Assembly (NCBI GenBank): GCA_031308135.1
Contig: JAHLJT010009419.1
Coordinates: forward strand, 182,048,856 to 182,112,855
Length of the DNA: 64,000 nucleotides
Direction of reading: 5' to 3'
Source of the DNA: Acheta domesticus
Lineage: Eukaryota; Arthropoda; Insecta; Orthoptera; Gryllidae
The notes under the pieces: generated by a model
What the model was told of the DNA's origin: nothing
Databases searched by the model: none
Seen by the model: the letters and a program-made list of their open reading frames with translations, nothing else
Position numbers and translations under genes: made by a program
Part shown: piece by piece, positions 11,100 through 22,652 of the stretch
Layout: each line of letters begins with the position of its first letter
How positions within the stretch are numbered: position 1 is the first letter of the stretch

Positions 11100-11395
11100 T
11101 TTTCTAGCCATAATGAGAATAGGGGATCATCAAATAGAGAAAATTTCATGTAATATATAAGTGAAATAATTAAATATGATAGAACTGACAAGGGTGATAT
11201 GAAAATTCCAGTGTTTCATGCAATTTCACCAGAAATTCAGATTCATTGGATTTCAAGTGTAAGCACGGTAATGTGCCATGAAATTAAAAATAAAATTTCT
11301 AAAGTCTCATTTGTTTCCGCCATGCTGGATGAAACTCTTGATGTAAGCAGCAAAAAGAACAACTGTCAACTGCTTTTCATTACGTGTCTGTAAAT
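11100..11395 (+). pseudogene. hAT-type transposase fragment (DUF4371/ZMYM1-like)
   Basis: One frame reads SSHNENRGSSNRENFM, a stop at 11151, then SEIIKYDRTDKG and CHEIKNKISKVSFVSAMLDE, with TLDVSSKKNNCQL following. This matches the pattern in hAT-derived DUF4371/ZMYM1-like transposases: LRGHxE ... NxGNF, then EI ... FFSxxxDET(T)D(V/I)S ... QL. The DET box, which holds a catalytic acidic residue, is visible. Only about 100 residues are left and one stop interrupts them. No terminal repeats were found nearby. Confidence 0.65.
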
Positions 11396-11399
11396 TGAT

Positions 11400-12095
11400 T
11401 GATTTTCCCTTTCCTATTATATTTTTATTATAGATCATTGTTTTCCATTTTATAAATAATGCCAATTCTATTGGGTTCGAAATGATATGAAATGGACAAT
11501 TTTTAAAATTATTGGGTTTGTTAGTGTTCTTTTTATTAAAGTATGAGGAGACACATTTAAATTTTGCAAGGTCGTGAACATAAGTCAACTTTTTCCAACT
11601 TTCAACCAGTAAACTACACAAGTACGTGAGCCATTATTACTTTTACTGGATCATATTTTATTTTAAATATACAAATTATTTGTGTGCTCTAATTGATCAA
11701 AGTGACAGAATGGTATTGGTGAATGAGAAATATTTTAATTATAATTTAAGTTTGAAATTATTTTCTCATTTCTCTAGTTACATACCCTAAGCCAAAACTC
11801 AGGCTATGCCACTGATTTAGGAAATATAAAAACATTGTATTTTTATATAAACTGATAACAAAATCGATAGCACTGAACCGTTATCCTTAATCAATTGGAA
11901 AATACTCTTACACACTCCAAGAAATAACCAAATGTATTGTATTGCCATTCCTAGATCAAACTTAGGATTCAATTCACCATTATGGCAAATGTGTAAAATA
12001 GCTAATTGTGAAATTGATTTATATTGTTCTTTGATTAAAAAATTTATAAATTGTGCAATTTTTATGACTTTATTGAATGACTTTATTTAATAGCT
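11400..12095. other. No gene seen
   Basis: AT-rich sequence without recognisable genes or repeat ends. Confidence 0.4.
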
Positions 12096-12099
12096 ATGT

Positions 12100-12165
12100 A
12101 TATATTTTGTTTTGTCACCTTGATTGGGCAATTGCCTGTTTATTGTCAATAAATAAATAATTTGA
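12100..12165 (+). repeat. LINE 3'-tail-like fragment
   Basis: A short hairpin-like GGGCAATTGCC is followed by TGTTTATTGTCAATAAATAA. This is the shape of CR1/Jockey-group LINE 3' ends, and LINE-B at 40.7 kb ends with GCCGATTGGC plus (AAAT) repeats. No coding part is attached. Confidence 0.4.
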
Positions 12166-12224
12166 AGCTCATTTTATTATCTTATAGTCGCATATAAATT
12201 TTACTATTAGGTTTATTTTACACT

Positions 12225-12690
12225 TTCAAAATTACCTTCTTATAGAATTCACAGCATTGTTCTGGATTGGTTATGTTCATAACTTCAAAAATTTCCTCAG
12301 AGAGTAGAAATATCACATTGAAATGTAAGGACATTACTTATTCATTCTTTTCGATTCATTGTCAATTGTGCATTGGGTCCTGCAGGGTTCAATTTTAGGT
12401 CAAGCACTATCCTTATTACACATAAACAATATGCCCCTCAGAGATTTGAAACAGAAGAACAGTTCTCTTTGCTGATGATATGTTATCTTTGCAATAAAGA
12501 AACAGTTACTAGTACAATATGAGACCTTTCAAATTGGTTCCTTACTAACAAATTAATAGTAAACAAAAGGAAAACAATTTCAATGCAGTCTTCTAATTTA
12601 AATAATTGTACCCTCCATTCAATATAAACATGAGCCATTGATTGATGTTAATGTAACAAACGTTTCTAGTCACTCAATTAGAACATCCAT
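12225..12690 (+). repeat. Decayed copy of LINE-A reverse transcriptase region
   Basis: This aligns with 3330-3800 of LINE-A: CAAAATTACCTTCTTATAGA against CAAAATTACCTTCGTATGGA, then GGTTATGTTCATAACTTCAA, CAGAGAGTAGAAATA, CAGTTCTCTTTGC and TTGATGTTAATGTAACAAA. It has many indels and no open frame. It is clearly older than the copy at 2.5 kb. Confidence 0.8.
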
Positions 12691-12847
12691 ATAAATGAAA
12701 GTATGTGCTGTTGTAGCATTTCTAGTTTTAAATTGATATATTTAATGTTCTATAGAGAATTATATTGCACATATTGGTTAGTAGAATATGTTCATGTTTA
12801 CTGCTTGTGCTTGTGAAACTCCTTAAAAAAATCGTACAACATTAGGT

Positions 12848-13385
12848 TTTTGATTGAGATTCCCTGCACATCAACTACTAGGCTCATTAGTCCCGTAAGT
12901 GTAGTGCGTGTTTTGCTCGGGATGTAGCGGTGGTCTTCTCCCCTCTGTATGGCGAGTTCCGGTGCCAACCTACCATTGGCTAGCAGGGTTTTCCCCAACA
13001 TATCTCCCACCAGCAGGGCACCACCCCAGCTGGGACAAGCTCTAGGTTCCTGACTGGTCTCCCAACATGTATGGTAGTGTAGTGCATGTTAGTGTGTGTA
13101 ATAGGGTGAGGATAGGACAGAAAGGGATAGGAAAACTTGTGTGCGGTCCGTGGCCCATTTGTTAGGCAACTCCGGCAATCACCTGGTATTGATCGGAGAA
13201 ACACAGAAACCTACCAATCAGAGCAGCTGGCCACTAGAATTCTCCTCCAGATTGCGACTGAATTTGACTTAGCTGACAAGCTAGTATCGACAATCCTGCC
13301 ACCATCGGGACTCGAATCTAGTACCTCCCAGTCAGAGGGACTGCAGTAACATCAGTTAATGCTCTGAGCCATCTCTCCCGGTTAG
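12848..13385 (-). mobile_element. tRNA-derived SINE, full length, with target-site duplication
   Basis: On the minus strand it starts CTAACCGGGAGAGATGGCTC. The RNA polymerase III A-box-like TGGCTCAGAGC is at 13371-13361 and the B-box-like GATTCGAGTCC at 13318-13308. A body of about 400 bp follows, ending in an AATC-type tail. It is flanked by AACATTAGGT (12838-12847) and AACGTTAGGT (13386-13395), a 10-bp duplication with one mismatch. The last ~45 bp before the tail resemble the 3' end of the I-clade LINE at 14273-20091, which suggests that LINE machinery moves it. A second copy lies at 49.8 kb. Confidence 0.75.
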
Positions 13386-13399
13386 AACGTTAGGTGCAA

Positions 13400-14262
13400 C
13401 AACGAATTATTTTAAAGCTAATAAATCAACACAAATTCGACAACTAAACACGTATTTTAGCCTAAAAATTTGAAAAGTTAATAATAATACAGCTGCAGTG
13501 CCTGTTGCTAATGCTCGCTTTTGTCAACACAGCAATGTTGAAACAAATAGAGGTGCCAAAACAGCCCAAACTTTCTTGAATTATTGAAAAGTTAGGGGTA
13601 AAATGACCACCCAAATTAATGTTATGTCCTCCCAACTGGTCAGCGTCGTCACATGGATGCCCAACTCAACAGTCACATTCCTAAACCTTCCATTACCACT
13701 CTAAACATCTCTTTGCTACGTTAGGAGCACCCAATTCATTGCTAATTTACGCAGTTGAGAACCTCTATTGCCATACATTTTGTAAAACAACTTATGAAAA
13801 GTTGGTTAGGGTGACAACAGATTTCATCAAATGAAGTAGAAATGTTACATACAGCCCAGTAAGTAAACAACGGTGAAATTTACTAACAATGCAAAAAGAT
13901 GATGACAAAAAAAGAAGTGAAAATCAGAGCAAATACAATTCTAAATGCAATTTACATCAGTAGCATGATTCCAAGGAGTAAAAAGAATAAACAAAGCAAA
14001 ATATGAGAGAGAATGAAAAAGAGTTCTCTAATTGCCTTCAAGAAGCAACGAAAATTTTTATTCATTCACAAAACAATATTATAAAAACTCAAAACAAATA
14101 TACACTTCCAAATTCATGCGCTAATCTCATCAAGAGTTACTCATCAACTGTGTAACAAAGAAGCTATATAATGTGCATAATGGTTTGGAATGAAATTTTT
14201 CTGATCAATTGCCACTGTGTGTCTTTGGCAATACATTTTGTTTCTTACATCATGCTTTTAAT
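13400..14262. other. No gene seen
   Basis: AT-rich sequence without long open frames. It ends at the target-site duplication (14263-14272) of the I-clade LINE. Confidence 0.4.
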
Positions 14263-14551
14263 CCCAACATAATTGATTGATTGATTGAATAGGGTTTAGA
14301 GGGCACTTCAACTGCTGTGGTCATTTGCGCCCATGCCAGAGTATTTGGAGAAAAGAATATTCAGTGTTGCATATGTAACTTACTCACTGTTTAAAAGCAT
14401 GTACATTGGCTAAAAAGAAGGCTCGAATTCTGCTTCAGGCATACATGTAGAAATGGCAGAAGGAAAATAGAAAAAGGGCACGTAAAATTTATCTTAAAAC
14501 GTAAAATTGGCTGTAAAGGGGCCAAAAAACAACATATAACATTGTTATCTT

Positions 14552-17500
14552 TCAAATAAAATTATATATTCTGCTTTCTCTCAAAAAACAAAAAAGTTTT
14601 GCGAGCGCAGAATCGTCATCCCCGAGCACCACTTGTAGCGAGTTGCCCAGGTCATGTCTTCGTCGACTGCCAACAAATTTCCTACAGTACAGCAGGAGGT
14701 GTTCCACGGAAAGAACAGTCTTGCACGAGTCACAGATAGGGGGAGTTTCATTTCGAAGAATGAAACCGTGAGAAAAGTGGCAGTGTCCGATACGAAGACG
14801 GGTTAAAATAACTTCCTCGCGCCTACAGGACCGTGATGAGGAGTACCAGGGATACACAGAATTCTTTATCGCACTTAGTTTGAAAGTGCTATTGTGCCAC
14901 TGTTTGCCAAGCTCTAAGCACGGATCGTTTCAAGAAAGCCTGAACATCGGTCAATGGCACAGAAGGGATGTCGATACGAGTTTTACGAGTCGCTGATTTC
15001 GCCGCCTGGTCGGCCAGTTCGTTCCCTCTGATACATGGCCCGGGACCCAACTAAGTACCAGGTCATAGCGGCGGGACAGAAGACGATGGATCAGGCTTTG
15101 AACGGATAACGTCAGGTAGTCTGACGAAGGACGGGAGACAGCTTGAAGAGAGCTGAGAGAATCAGAACAGATAACTACTCGCCGCAACGTCGCTGATTCA
15201 ATGTATTTTAGGGCCTCAAAAATTGCATACATTTCGGCAGTGAATATACTGAACTTGGAGTGAAGCCGAAATGATTTGGTGGTCCTGATACAGTAAAAAC
15301 CACATGCCACCGCGTCGCTGCACGATGAACCATCCGTGTATAAGAATAAATGATCCGGATAGGATTCTCTCATATCCAGAAATTGCTTCTGGTAAACCAG
15401 AGGACTAGTAGTTTGTTTGGGCAGATTGGAGAGTCTGAAGTCAATACTGGGACGGAGGAGTTTCCAAGGGGGAATCCGGTCTCTTGTGGGTTTCACAGGG
15501 GTGGGAAGTTCTACATTTAATTCCCGGAGAAGATTTCGTAATCTAATACCTGGGGGATGGGGTAACGATGTTCGAAGAATGTACGAGGACTCATACTTTG
15601 GGTGGATGATTATACGACGACAGGGGTGGTCAACCAGTCCCGACACTTTAGCCCCGTAATAGACTAATAAAATATCACGCCTTCGGCTCAGAGATGGTTC
15701 TCCAGCTTCCGACACGATGCGATTCGTTGCGATTCGACGCGACTCGTGCGGTAGGCACCGGTACTAATCCTTATACCGGCGTTGTGAATGGTATTTAATG
15801 GCCGGAGGGTTGATGGTGACGCTGACCCATATACAATACATCCATAATCCAAAATAGAGTGGATGAGGGTTCTATACAAACGCAAGAGACACACACGGTC
15901 TGCTCCCCAAGAACTGCCTGTAAGGGTGCGGAGGAGGTTCAGAGGTGAGACACATCGGCTTTTCATTTTACGTATATGATTTCGCCAAGTTAGGCTCTTA
16001 TCGAAAGTAAGCCCAAGGAAAGTTGCAGAGTCCACAAAAGGTAGAAGATGGCTTCCAAGAAAAAGATCGGGGTGGTTATGAAGATGATAAATCCTGCAGA
16101 AGTGCATACAGTTAGTTTTTGATGCGGAGAATTTAAAACCTGTAGCATCACTCCATTCCTGCAATTTGTTGAGAACAAGTTGTAATTGTCAAAGAAGAGC
16201 GATGCTTTCACCGGCTCTCGGATTATCGACGCTATACTATTGATAGCGATGGCAAACAGAGTGACACTCAGAATTGAGTCCTGAGGGACTCCGTTTTCTA
16301 AATGGTGGCTGGCGGATACCCTGTCACCAAGTATCTTGACGAAAGAAAGGCTACTAAGAAAAGGGGGAGCCGGCCCCTAAGGCCCCAAGAACGGATGGTG
16401 CGAAGAATGCCGTACCTCCAGGTAGTATCATATGCTTTCTCTATATCGAAGAAAATTGCTACCAGGTGTTGACGTAGCACGAAAGGAGAGGAGATCTGTG
16501 TGGTAAGGGTGACAAGGTGGTCCATGGTTGACCTGTTCTTCCTGAAACCACATTGGATGGGTGTAAGTAGGTTTCTCTGCTCCAGGTGCCAGACCAAACG
16601 CGTGTTCACCATTCGCCCCAGAAGTTTGCGTATACAGCTTGTGAGCGAGATTGGGCGGTAGGTTGACGGCTTTGTCCTGTCCTTTCCTTCTTTAGGAATA
16701 GGAATAATAATCGCTTCGCGCCACGTCCTAGGAAAGGTATTCTCCATCCAAATCTTGTTGAAGATACGGAGGAGAAAAATACGTGCCTCTTCCGGCAGGT
16801 GATTTAACATTTGGTTGTGTATCTGGTCTGGTCCTGGAGCAGAATCTTTCCCACGGGCGAGCGCACAGGAAAATTCATCCATGGAGAAAGGGGCGTTATA
16901 ATCTTCCTCCAGGCAGGTTGAGAAGTCCAATCTGCATTTCTCCATTCTACTCTTCGTTTTCAAGAAGCTAGGGGAGTAGTGTAAGGAACTGGAGGTATTT
17001 TCATAATGACAGGCCAATTCCTCAACTACTTTATCTGGAGAAGTAATAAGATTTCCATTAATAAGTCCTGGGACAGATGGTGGGGAAAATCTTCCTCCGA
17101 TCTGTCGGATCTTTCGCCATACTACTTTAGGCGGGGTATGGCAAGAAAGAGAAGAAATAAAGGCTCTCCAGGAAGCGGTCTTACTTTCCCGTATTACTAA
17201 TCTGGCTCTGGCCCGCTTTCTTTTGAAATCGATCAGGTTTGATGCGGTGGGGAACCTATTGAGCCTCGCGAGTGTTTGCTTTCGGTCACGCACCGCGGTG
17301 GCACAGTCAGCATTCCACCAAGGCACAGGGACGCGTCGTGGCCGACACGTAGACTTCGGGATTGCAATGGTGGCTGCGCGAAGAAGGGCGTCGGTGAATT
17401 GGGCCACCAAGGTATCGATATTATTTGAAAAGTGGTCTGGCATTATAATTTTCTCGCTGAATGTATCCCAGTCGGCTCGATGGAATAGCCAGCGAGGAGG

Positions 17501-18164
17501 GTGGATGACGTCTAAATTAGGGACATTAAAGTGGACCAAAATGGGAAAATGGTCACTCCCATGTAGATCATCGAGTACAGTCCACTCTACCATGGTAGAT
17601 AGGGATGGACTGCAGTGCCAGATCGATTGAAGAGAAGGAGTTTGACGCCATGGAGAAATGAGTGTGATTCCCGGAATTCAGAAGAATTAAGTTTTGCTGG
17701 TCAATAATATTTTCGAGGATAGAACCTCTCGGGCAGGTCCTCGTGCCACCCCAGAGGGGATTGTGGGCATTAAAATCCCCCGCAATAAAAAAGGGGCGGG
17801 CAACTGAGAAAAAACATCTTCGAGTTCCTCTTGTGACACGACTTGGCCAGGGGGAATATATATACTACACACCGTAAAAGAGAAGGATGGTAGGTGTACC
17901 CGTACGCAAACTGTTTGGAGGTAGGTTCGAACGTTGTGTTCCTCCGAGAACAGGGAGTCGCGGATGAGTACCGCAACGCCGCCGTGAGCACGAAGTCCGT
18001 CGTCTTGATCAAACCGATAGATGTTGAATCCGCGAAGAGACGGGATGATGAGGGAGAAGATGAGTTTCCTGAAGACAGACTATAAATGGTTTGTGGCGAG
18101 AAATTATTAATCTTAATTCTTCTGAGTGAGCACGAAGACCATTTAAGTTCCATGAGAGAGCCAT
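14552..18164 (-). pseudogene. I-clade LINE ORF2: endonuclease, reverse transcriptase, RNase H
   Basis: The start ATG is at 18164-18162 (MALSWNLNGLRAHSEE). Endonuclease motifs are VCLQETHL, HGGVAVLIRD, CSIYIPP and GDFNAHNPLWG, followed by GSDHFPILVHF. RT motifs are GKDSAPGPDQIHNQML, YRPISLTSCIRKLLGRM, CGFRKNRSTMDHL and FFDIEKAYDTTW. Where the catalytic FVDD box should be, only SLFFDNYNL remains next to a frame break, so the Asp pair is lost. RNase H is seen as FLYTDGSS, FTAEMYAIFEAL, VICSDSLSSLQ and LSWVPGHV. The C-terminal TRLRIGHCHFSHGF with CDSCKTVLSVEHLLLYC is typical. At least four frameshifts (near 18015, 17780, 17600, 16300 and around 15700) make the copy inactive. Confidence 0.88.
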
Positions 18165-18173
18165 TACGAGAAA

Positions 18174-19524
18174 TTATTTCTTTGGTTGCTTTTTTTTCTT
18201 TCTCACCTTCTGAATGGTTGTAGAGGAACTCTCGTGGGGTTCCTCATCAACAGCAGAGTCATCCTGACTGCTGCTGGATATGGTCGTCTGTGTCGGGGGG
18301 ATTTCCCGACTTTTGGCCACGGGTGACCGAGATCTACAAGAGCTGGAGGATCGTCCGATGTGATTCTCGGAAACAGAAAGAGGAGGATGGGATTTGGATG
18401 ACGTATTTTTCCTGGGAGGCGGTGTCTGCTTAAGATCGATTTCAGTAGAAGTTTCAGTTGAAGTGGTCGATGTCTGGTGGAGTTTCTGGACATGTTTTTG
18501 GTACTTTGTGGGAATGATAATTTTCCCACCTTGGACGCACGCCGAATCTTCGGGGAAGTCTACCGGCGACACCTGACAACTGAAATGTGAGACTACCGCT
18601 GGGGTACAGTGAGTTTGACAACTCGCTGCTACCCCCGGGGACTTAGGTTTTACAACACTGGAAAAGGATCGTGATAGGTCCACTGGATTCCTGATTTGGA
18701 ACCTACGCTTCGCCTCAGGGAAGGAAAACCTTTTCGGTTACCCTTATTTTTTGGATTTCCCTTTCCCGGAGAAACGTGGGACACTGGTTGTCGTTGGCTG
18801 GGTGATCGCCTTCGCAATTCACACAGTGCGGTGGTTTGTCGCAGGGTTGTTGGTCGTTAACTGACGATCCGCACTTCCCGCAGACCGCGTTTACGGGCAT
18901 ACATCGCTGCTGAGTATGCCCAAACCTTTGGCACTTGAAGCAGCGCAAAGGGTTCGGCACATACTGCCGCACACGGAGGTTGTAGAAAGCGGTGACGATC
19001 CTTTCCGGGAGAGATGGTCGGTCGAAAGTAAGGATCAGGGTAGAAGTAGGAATCACTTTCCCCTGCTCCTTCCTTCCGATCCTGTACACCTGAGTCACGC
19101 CATGGGACTTAAAAAAGTTTAGAAGATCTTCCTCCGTTTCTGAAGCAAAGTCCTCGTGATTTACCACGCCTTTGCACAGGTTCAAGGTGGGATGAACCGT
19201 GACTACTACCTGGAGGCCGGCAATCTGCTTTGTATTTTTAATTTTTCCAATTTGCTCGTCGGTACGTGCTTCAAAAAGAATCGTTCCGTTCCTCTGTCGC
19301 ACGACCGCTTGGAGCTTCCCGTAAGCCTCTTCTATGGCTCGCGCCAGACGGACAGCACTTACAGTTTTAAAAGTTTTACCTTCCTCAGCGCATGACATGA
19401 GGAGGAAACGAGGCATCTTGGGTCGATCTTCTTCTCTAGAAAAGAAACTATTCAAATCAATAGTTCTCTCTGCAGATCTCCTCTTCCTTGCGGAAGAGGG
19501 CGGGGGGAAAGGTGAAGTATCCAT
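18174..19524 (-). pseudogene. I-clade LINE ORF1 (gag-like, zinc knuckles), one frameshift
   Basis: The start ATG is at 19524 (MDTSPFPPPSSARKRRSAER). The central region carries an RNA-binding-like fold typical of LINE ORF1 proteins and ends in three zinc-knuckle-type motifs: CFKCQRFGHTQQRC, CGKCGSSVNDQQPC and CVNCEGDHPANDNQC. Near 18715-18720 a frameshift separates RVTEKVFLP from RRFQIRNPVDLSRSFSSVVK. The second frame continues as a Ser/Thr/Pro-rich tail ending KKKKQPKK at 18174. ORF1 proteins of this type coat the element RNA. ORF2 starts 10 bases further on. Confidence 0.85.
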
Positions 19525-20493
19525 ATAGATGGAATAGGTTCATCCTCGTGGTCCCCACCCACCACGGAGCCCAACAAGGGGACACTCCATCGGAGTGCCA
19601 GGGTTGCCACGAGGATATAGTGGGGGAATAACACAGCGCTGCACCGCCGTGGATTCCCCCGCTCACCCTGGAGTTCAGTACAAGACCTAGTCCGAGCCGA
19701 TTGATCGGGAGTGGGTTAGCTCCCGACCGCCCGTCTAGAAGAGTCCGGGGCCAAAGCGAGTATGTTGGAACCTACAGGGAATGTTCCCCAAAATACGTTA
19801 TCAACGTACTCCTTAGTGCAAGGCGAACAGTAGCACTAGGACTAGATAGGGAAACAAACAGGTCCCTCAACTGCCAGGACACACATTCCCTCCGACACGG
19901 GTCGCCATGCACGGCAAACACATGGGTGGGCGTTCAGCATACAGAGAAGGCCAGTGAGGAAGAAAAGGGAGTGAAAAGAACGTACATGACATGAAATGAG
20001 AAGCAAGAAGATGAAAAAAATGGAGAAAGGAACACTTGAGAGCCTTCTCTGCATCCCCCCGTCAGGACGTGGACCAACCCACCTTGACGGGCCCAACATA
20101 AAATAAAAAAAAAAACTATTTGATATAATATACATTTTTTAATACATTTTCTATCGTAAAATAAATTCCAACATCACACATTCTCATCTTACGAAAGGAA
20201 AAAAATCGTACAACTTGAAATGAGTCCTTCAACTATATTAACAACACAAAAAATAGACTCAAAATAAAGTTATAACAGAATTACAGAAGAAATAAACAAT
20301 CAATTATGTACATGCACAGAAGAATGCAAAATGAACATTTTCAGCATATTATGAAAATTTAATGAATAAACAGGAGAAAGTTCCTGGAGAAGTGATACAA
20401 GGCAATAAATGGAACAACTGAAGCAGACAAAAAGAAACTGTAGAAAAGAAAACCTGCAAGAAAAGTGAAAGTAAAGAAATAACACAAAAGTAC

Positions 20494-20671
20494 CTTTTAT
20501 AATTACACCATTCATAATAACTTCAGCAGATGAATTTGAATAACGTTTCGACAAAGCTTCTCTCTCATCTTCATTGAGACCAAACACTTGACAATCACTG
20601 GCATGAAGAGATCCTTTCACAGCAACGTAGTAGTAATTAGGCAATGACATCTCAAAGAATAGTTTGTTCTC
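20494..20671 (-). CDS. GFRP-like protein, 5' coding exon
   Basis: The acceptor gtttttttag ends at 20672 and a gtactt donor follows 20494. The exon reads ENKLFFE, then MSLPNYYYVAVKGSLHASDC and QVFGLNEDEREALSKRY, and ends in phase 1 after VIIK. The ATG at 20650-20648 is the likely start, with 21 bases of leader in the exon. MSLPNYYYVAVKGSL and the later QVFGL parallel MPHVVIKGNI and KVFGM of the frame at 1200-1508. Joined to 1520-1623 it makes a protein of about 86 residues, the usual GFRP length. An upstream 5'UTR exon is implied but not located. Confidence 0.5.
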
Positions 20672-21639
20672 CTAAAAAAACTTAATCAACAGGTGAAGCT
20701 GTAAAGATGAAGAACATCAATTATTTCCTACCTAGAAATAATGCACATCCCAGTGTCTGGAAGTAAATGATTGAAATTCATTAAAAAATTGGTAGGCATT
20801 TCAAATATCACAAATCAATATAAAATTTAAAATATCAATAGACAATTACATTTTACAACAAATGCTACAAACAATTCAATAACTTTTGTACAAAGAATTA
20901 CTTGTTAATATGTAGAAAAACAATCTAAATACATGAAACTGGTTAGCAAGCAGTAATGAGATAGAAAGCATACGTCACTACTACATGTTGCCGAAATGTA
21001 AAACCACACATAAATTTTCCCCTAAGGTAATGCAGAATAGTCTCTAGAACTTTACTTTTTATCTAGGAACCCATTTCTTGAAACTTGCAGAAATAGTTGT
21101 TTTTTTATATATATTTCTAAAAACAAATCAAAAGAAACTTAACACATCATTCATACTTACACAACAAGCATTTCATTAAAAACGAACTTGTGAGATTTAC
21201 AAGAACTACTTCATTAGCTAATAGATTCGTATTTTAAACAATACATGCCCAAATTTCTAGTATCATAATGTTTAGTATCTTACAAGTTTAGAACTGCACT
21301 TAAAGAATGTTAATTAGATATTATTTTGTAAAAATGATTTTCTGAAACATTTTTACAATTCTGCTTCTTTTAAAAAAAAAACTTCCTGCTTTACTCTTTA
21401 GATCAATTTCGGTTCAATTTAAATTATATAATTAGCATTATTATTAGTTTTAACTTTTTAATCAAAGCATCACAAAAGAGATTAATTATAGTTTCCTTGA
21501 AAATTTGAAATGCTCAAACTGCTGGTGTAATTATGATGATTTTGCAACAATCAAACTAAAATGGAAGGCAGAAACAAAATATCATGTCAAAAAGACCTGT
21601 TAAAAATTTTTGAACAAATTCATTGAAGGCAGAAACAAA
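20672..21639. other. No gene seen
   Basis: AT-rich sequence upstream of the GFRP-like 5' exon. No open frame or repeat is recognised. Confidence 0.4.
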
Positions 21640-22652
21640 TACATTGAAACCTGTCTTAAGCGGTCACTTGTGGTTCTGTAGAAGAGATTATTTGTACAGC
21701 TGGCTGCTTTGGGGAGTAATGATACTATCGGAAGCGAACATTTGGCTTCTTTTTGCTTTGAACAATCCAGTTAGTATCCTTTACTTGTTACCCATGTCCA
21801 GTAATCATCTGACATGCATTCCTTCCCAAGAAATTTTCAGCAAGTAAAGGAGAGTATGGTTTACATTTTTAAGTTACGGTAGACAGATTTCTTTGCCACT
21901 ACAACATTTGAATTACATTTTCAGAAACACTTTAACTCAGTGTTCACAGTAAATGTATTGTTCTAGAATATATATACTTCCAAATTTCATTGGTCTTCTA
22001 GAATAAGTACTAAACAACATGAATCAACATTTTTGGAATTTTTGATTTCTCATGTAGTCAATTTGTAGAACTTTCCTAATTTTGCAACAAATCTTCGTTT
22101 GGTGTGATGTGATCGCAAGGGTTCAGCTAATTTTTAATTATAAATTATACATAATCTAAATAATTCAAGAAGCTTTTTAGCAGTTTGAAATCTTTAAAAC
22201 TGTTTCTTCCCATTCATGGACTTGATTCCCAATTGAACTTGATGCTGCAGTTTTCTGAGAAAATTCAGATCATGCTTGAACATCATTAATCAATACAAGA
22301 GGCACAATTAATCACCCTGCAAAATAAACAACCGAGATATCACTGTTCCATACAACTTGACACTGCATCCTAATGCACAAATGTACTGGAGGGGAGTAAT
22401 ATCCACTTTTTTTTATAGCATTACAGATCAATATCGCAAATTCTTTAGTACAAAGTAGTGACACTCTAAAACAGTTTACTCTACAAAATATGCCTGGCCA
22501 CTGACATTGGGGCCTGGTGACCCCTCAAAGAGGAGATATTTACATGCGCCTTTTGGGAAAATCAATTGATTTACAGGAAAAATGCCGATGCTGAAAATGC
22601 AAATGGATGTGACCATTAAATTGATGTAACCATTTCAGCAGGTTTCACTGTA
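21640..22652. mobile_element. pogo/mariner-like DNA transposon remnant
   Basis: It starts TACATTGAAACCTGTCTTAA at 21640. It ends at 22652 with a sequence whose reverse complement is TACAGTGAAACCTGCTGAAA, giving inverted termini of about 14 bp with one mismatch, bounded by TA on both sides. The ends resemble pogo/Tigger-type termini (CAGTGAAACCT...). No transposase is readable in the ~1 kb interior, so this is a non-autonomous or decayed copy. Confidence 0.6.

Larger units (their letters stand above)
14273..20091 (-). mobile_element. Full-length I-clade LINE with RNase H
   Basis: The element is flanked by perfect 10-bp duplications CCCAACATAA at 14263-14272 and 20092-20101. On the minus strand the order is: 5'UTR (about 20091-19525), ORF1 with zinc knuckles, ORF2 with APE endonuclease, reverse transcriptase and RNase H plus a Cys-rich C-terminus, a 3'UTR and a tail of (CAAT) repeats at 14272-14290. 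RNase H in ORF2 together with a CCHC-type ORF1 places it in the I group (I, Loner and related clades). The copy is complete in length but has several frameshifts. It lies in the proposed GFRP-like intron, on the same strand. Confidence 0.9.

Noticed and set aside
13300..13385. tRNA gene on the minus strand
   Set aside because: A- and B-box-like sequences are present, but there is no clean cloverleaf, and the segment continues into a repeat body with a tail and target-site duplication: it is a SINE head.
16783..19395. Plus-strand frames across the I-clade LINE (for example 17223-17630 and 19156-19395)
   Set aside because: Antisense shadows of ORF1 and ORF2 coding sequence.
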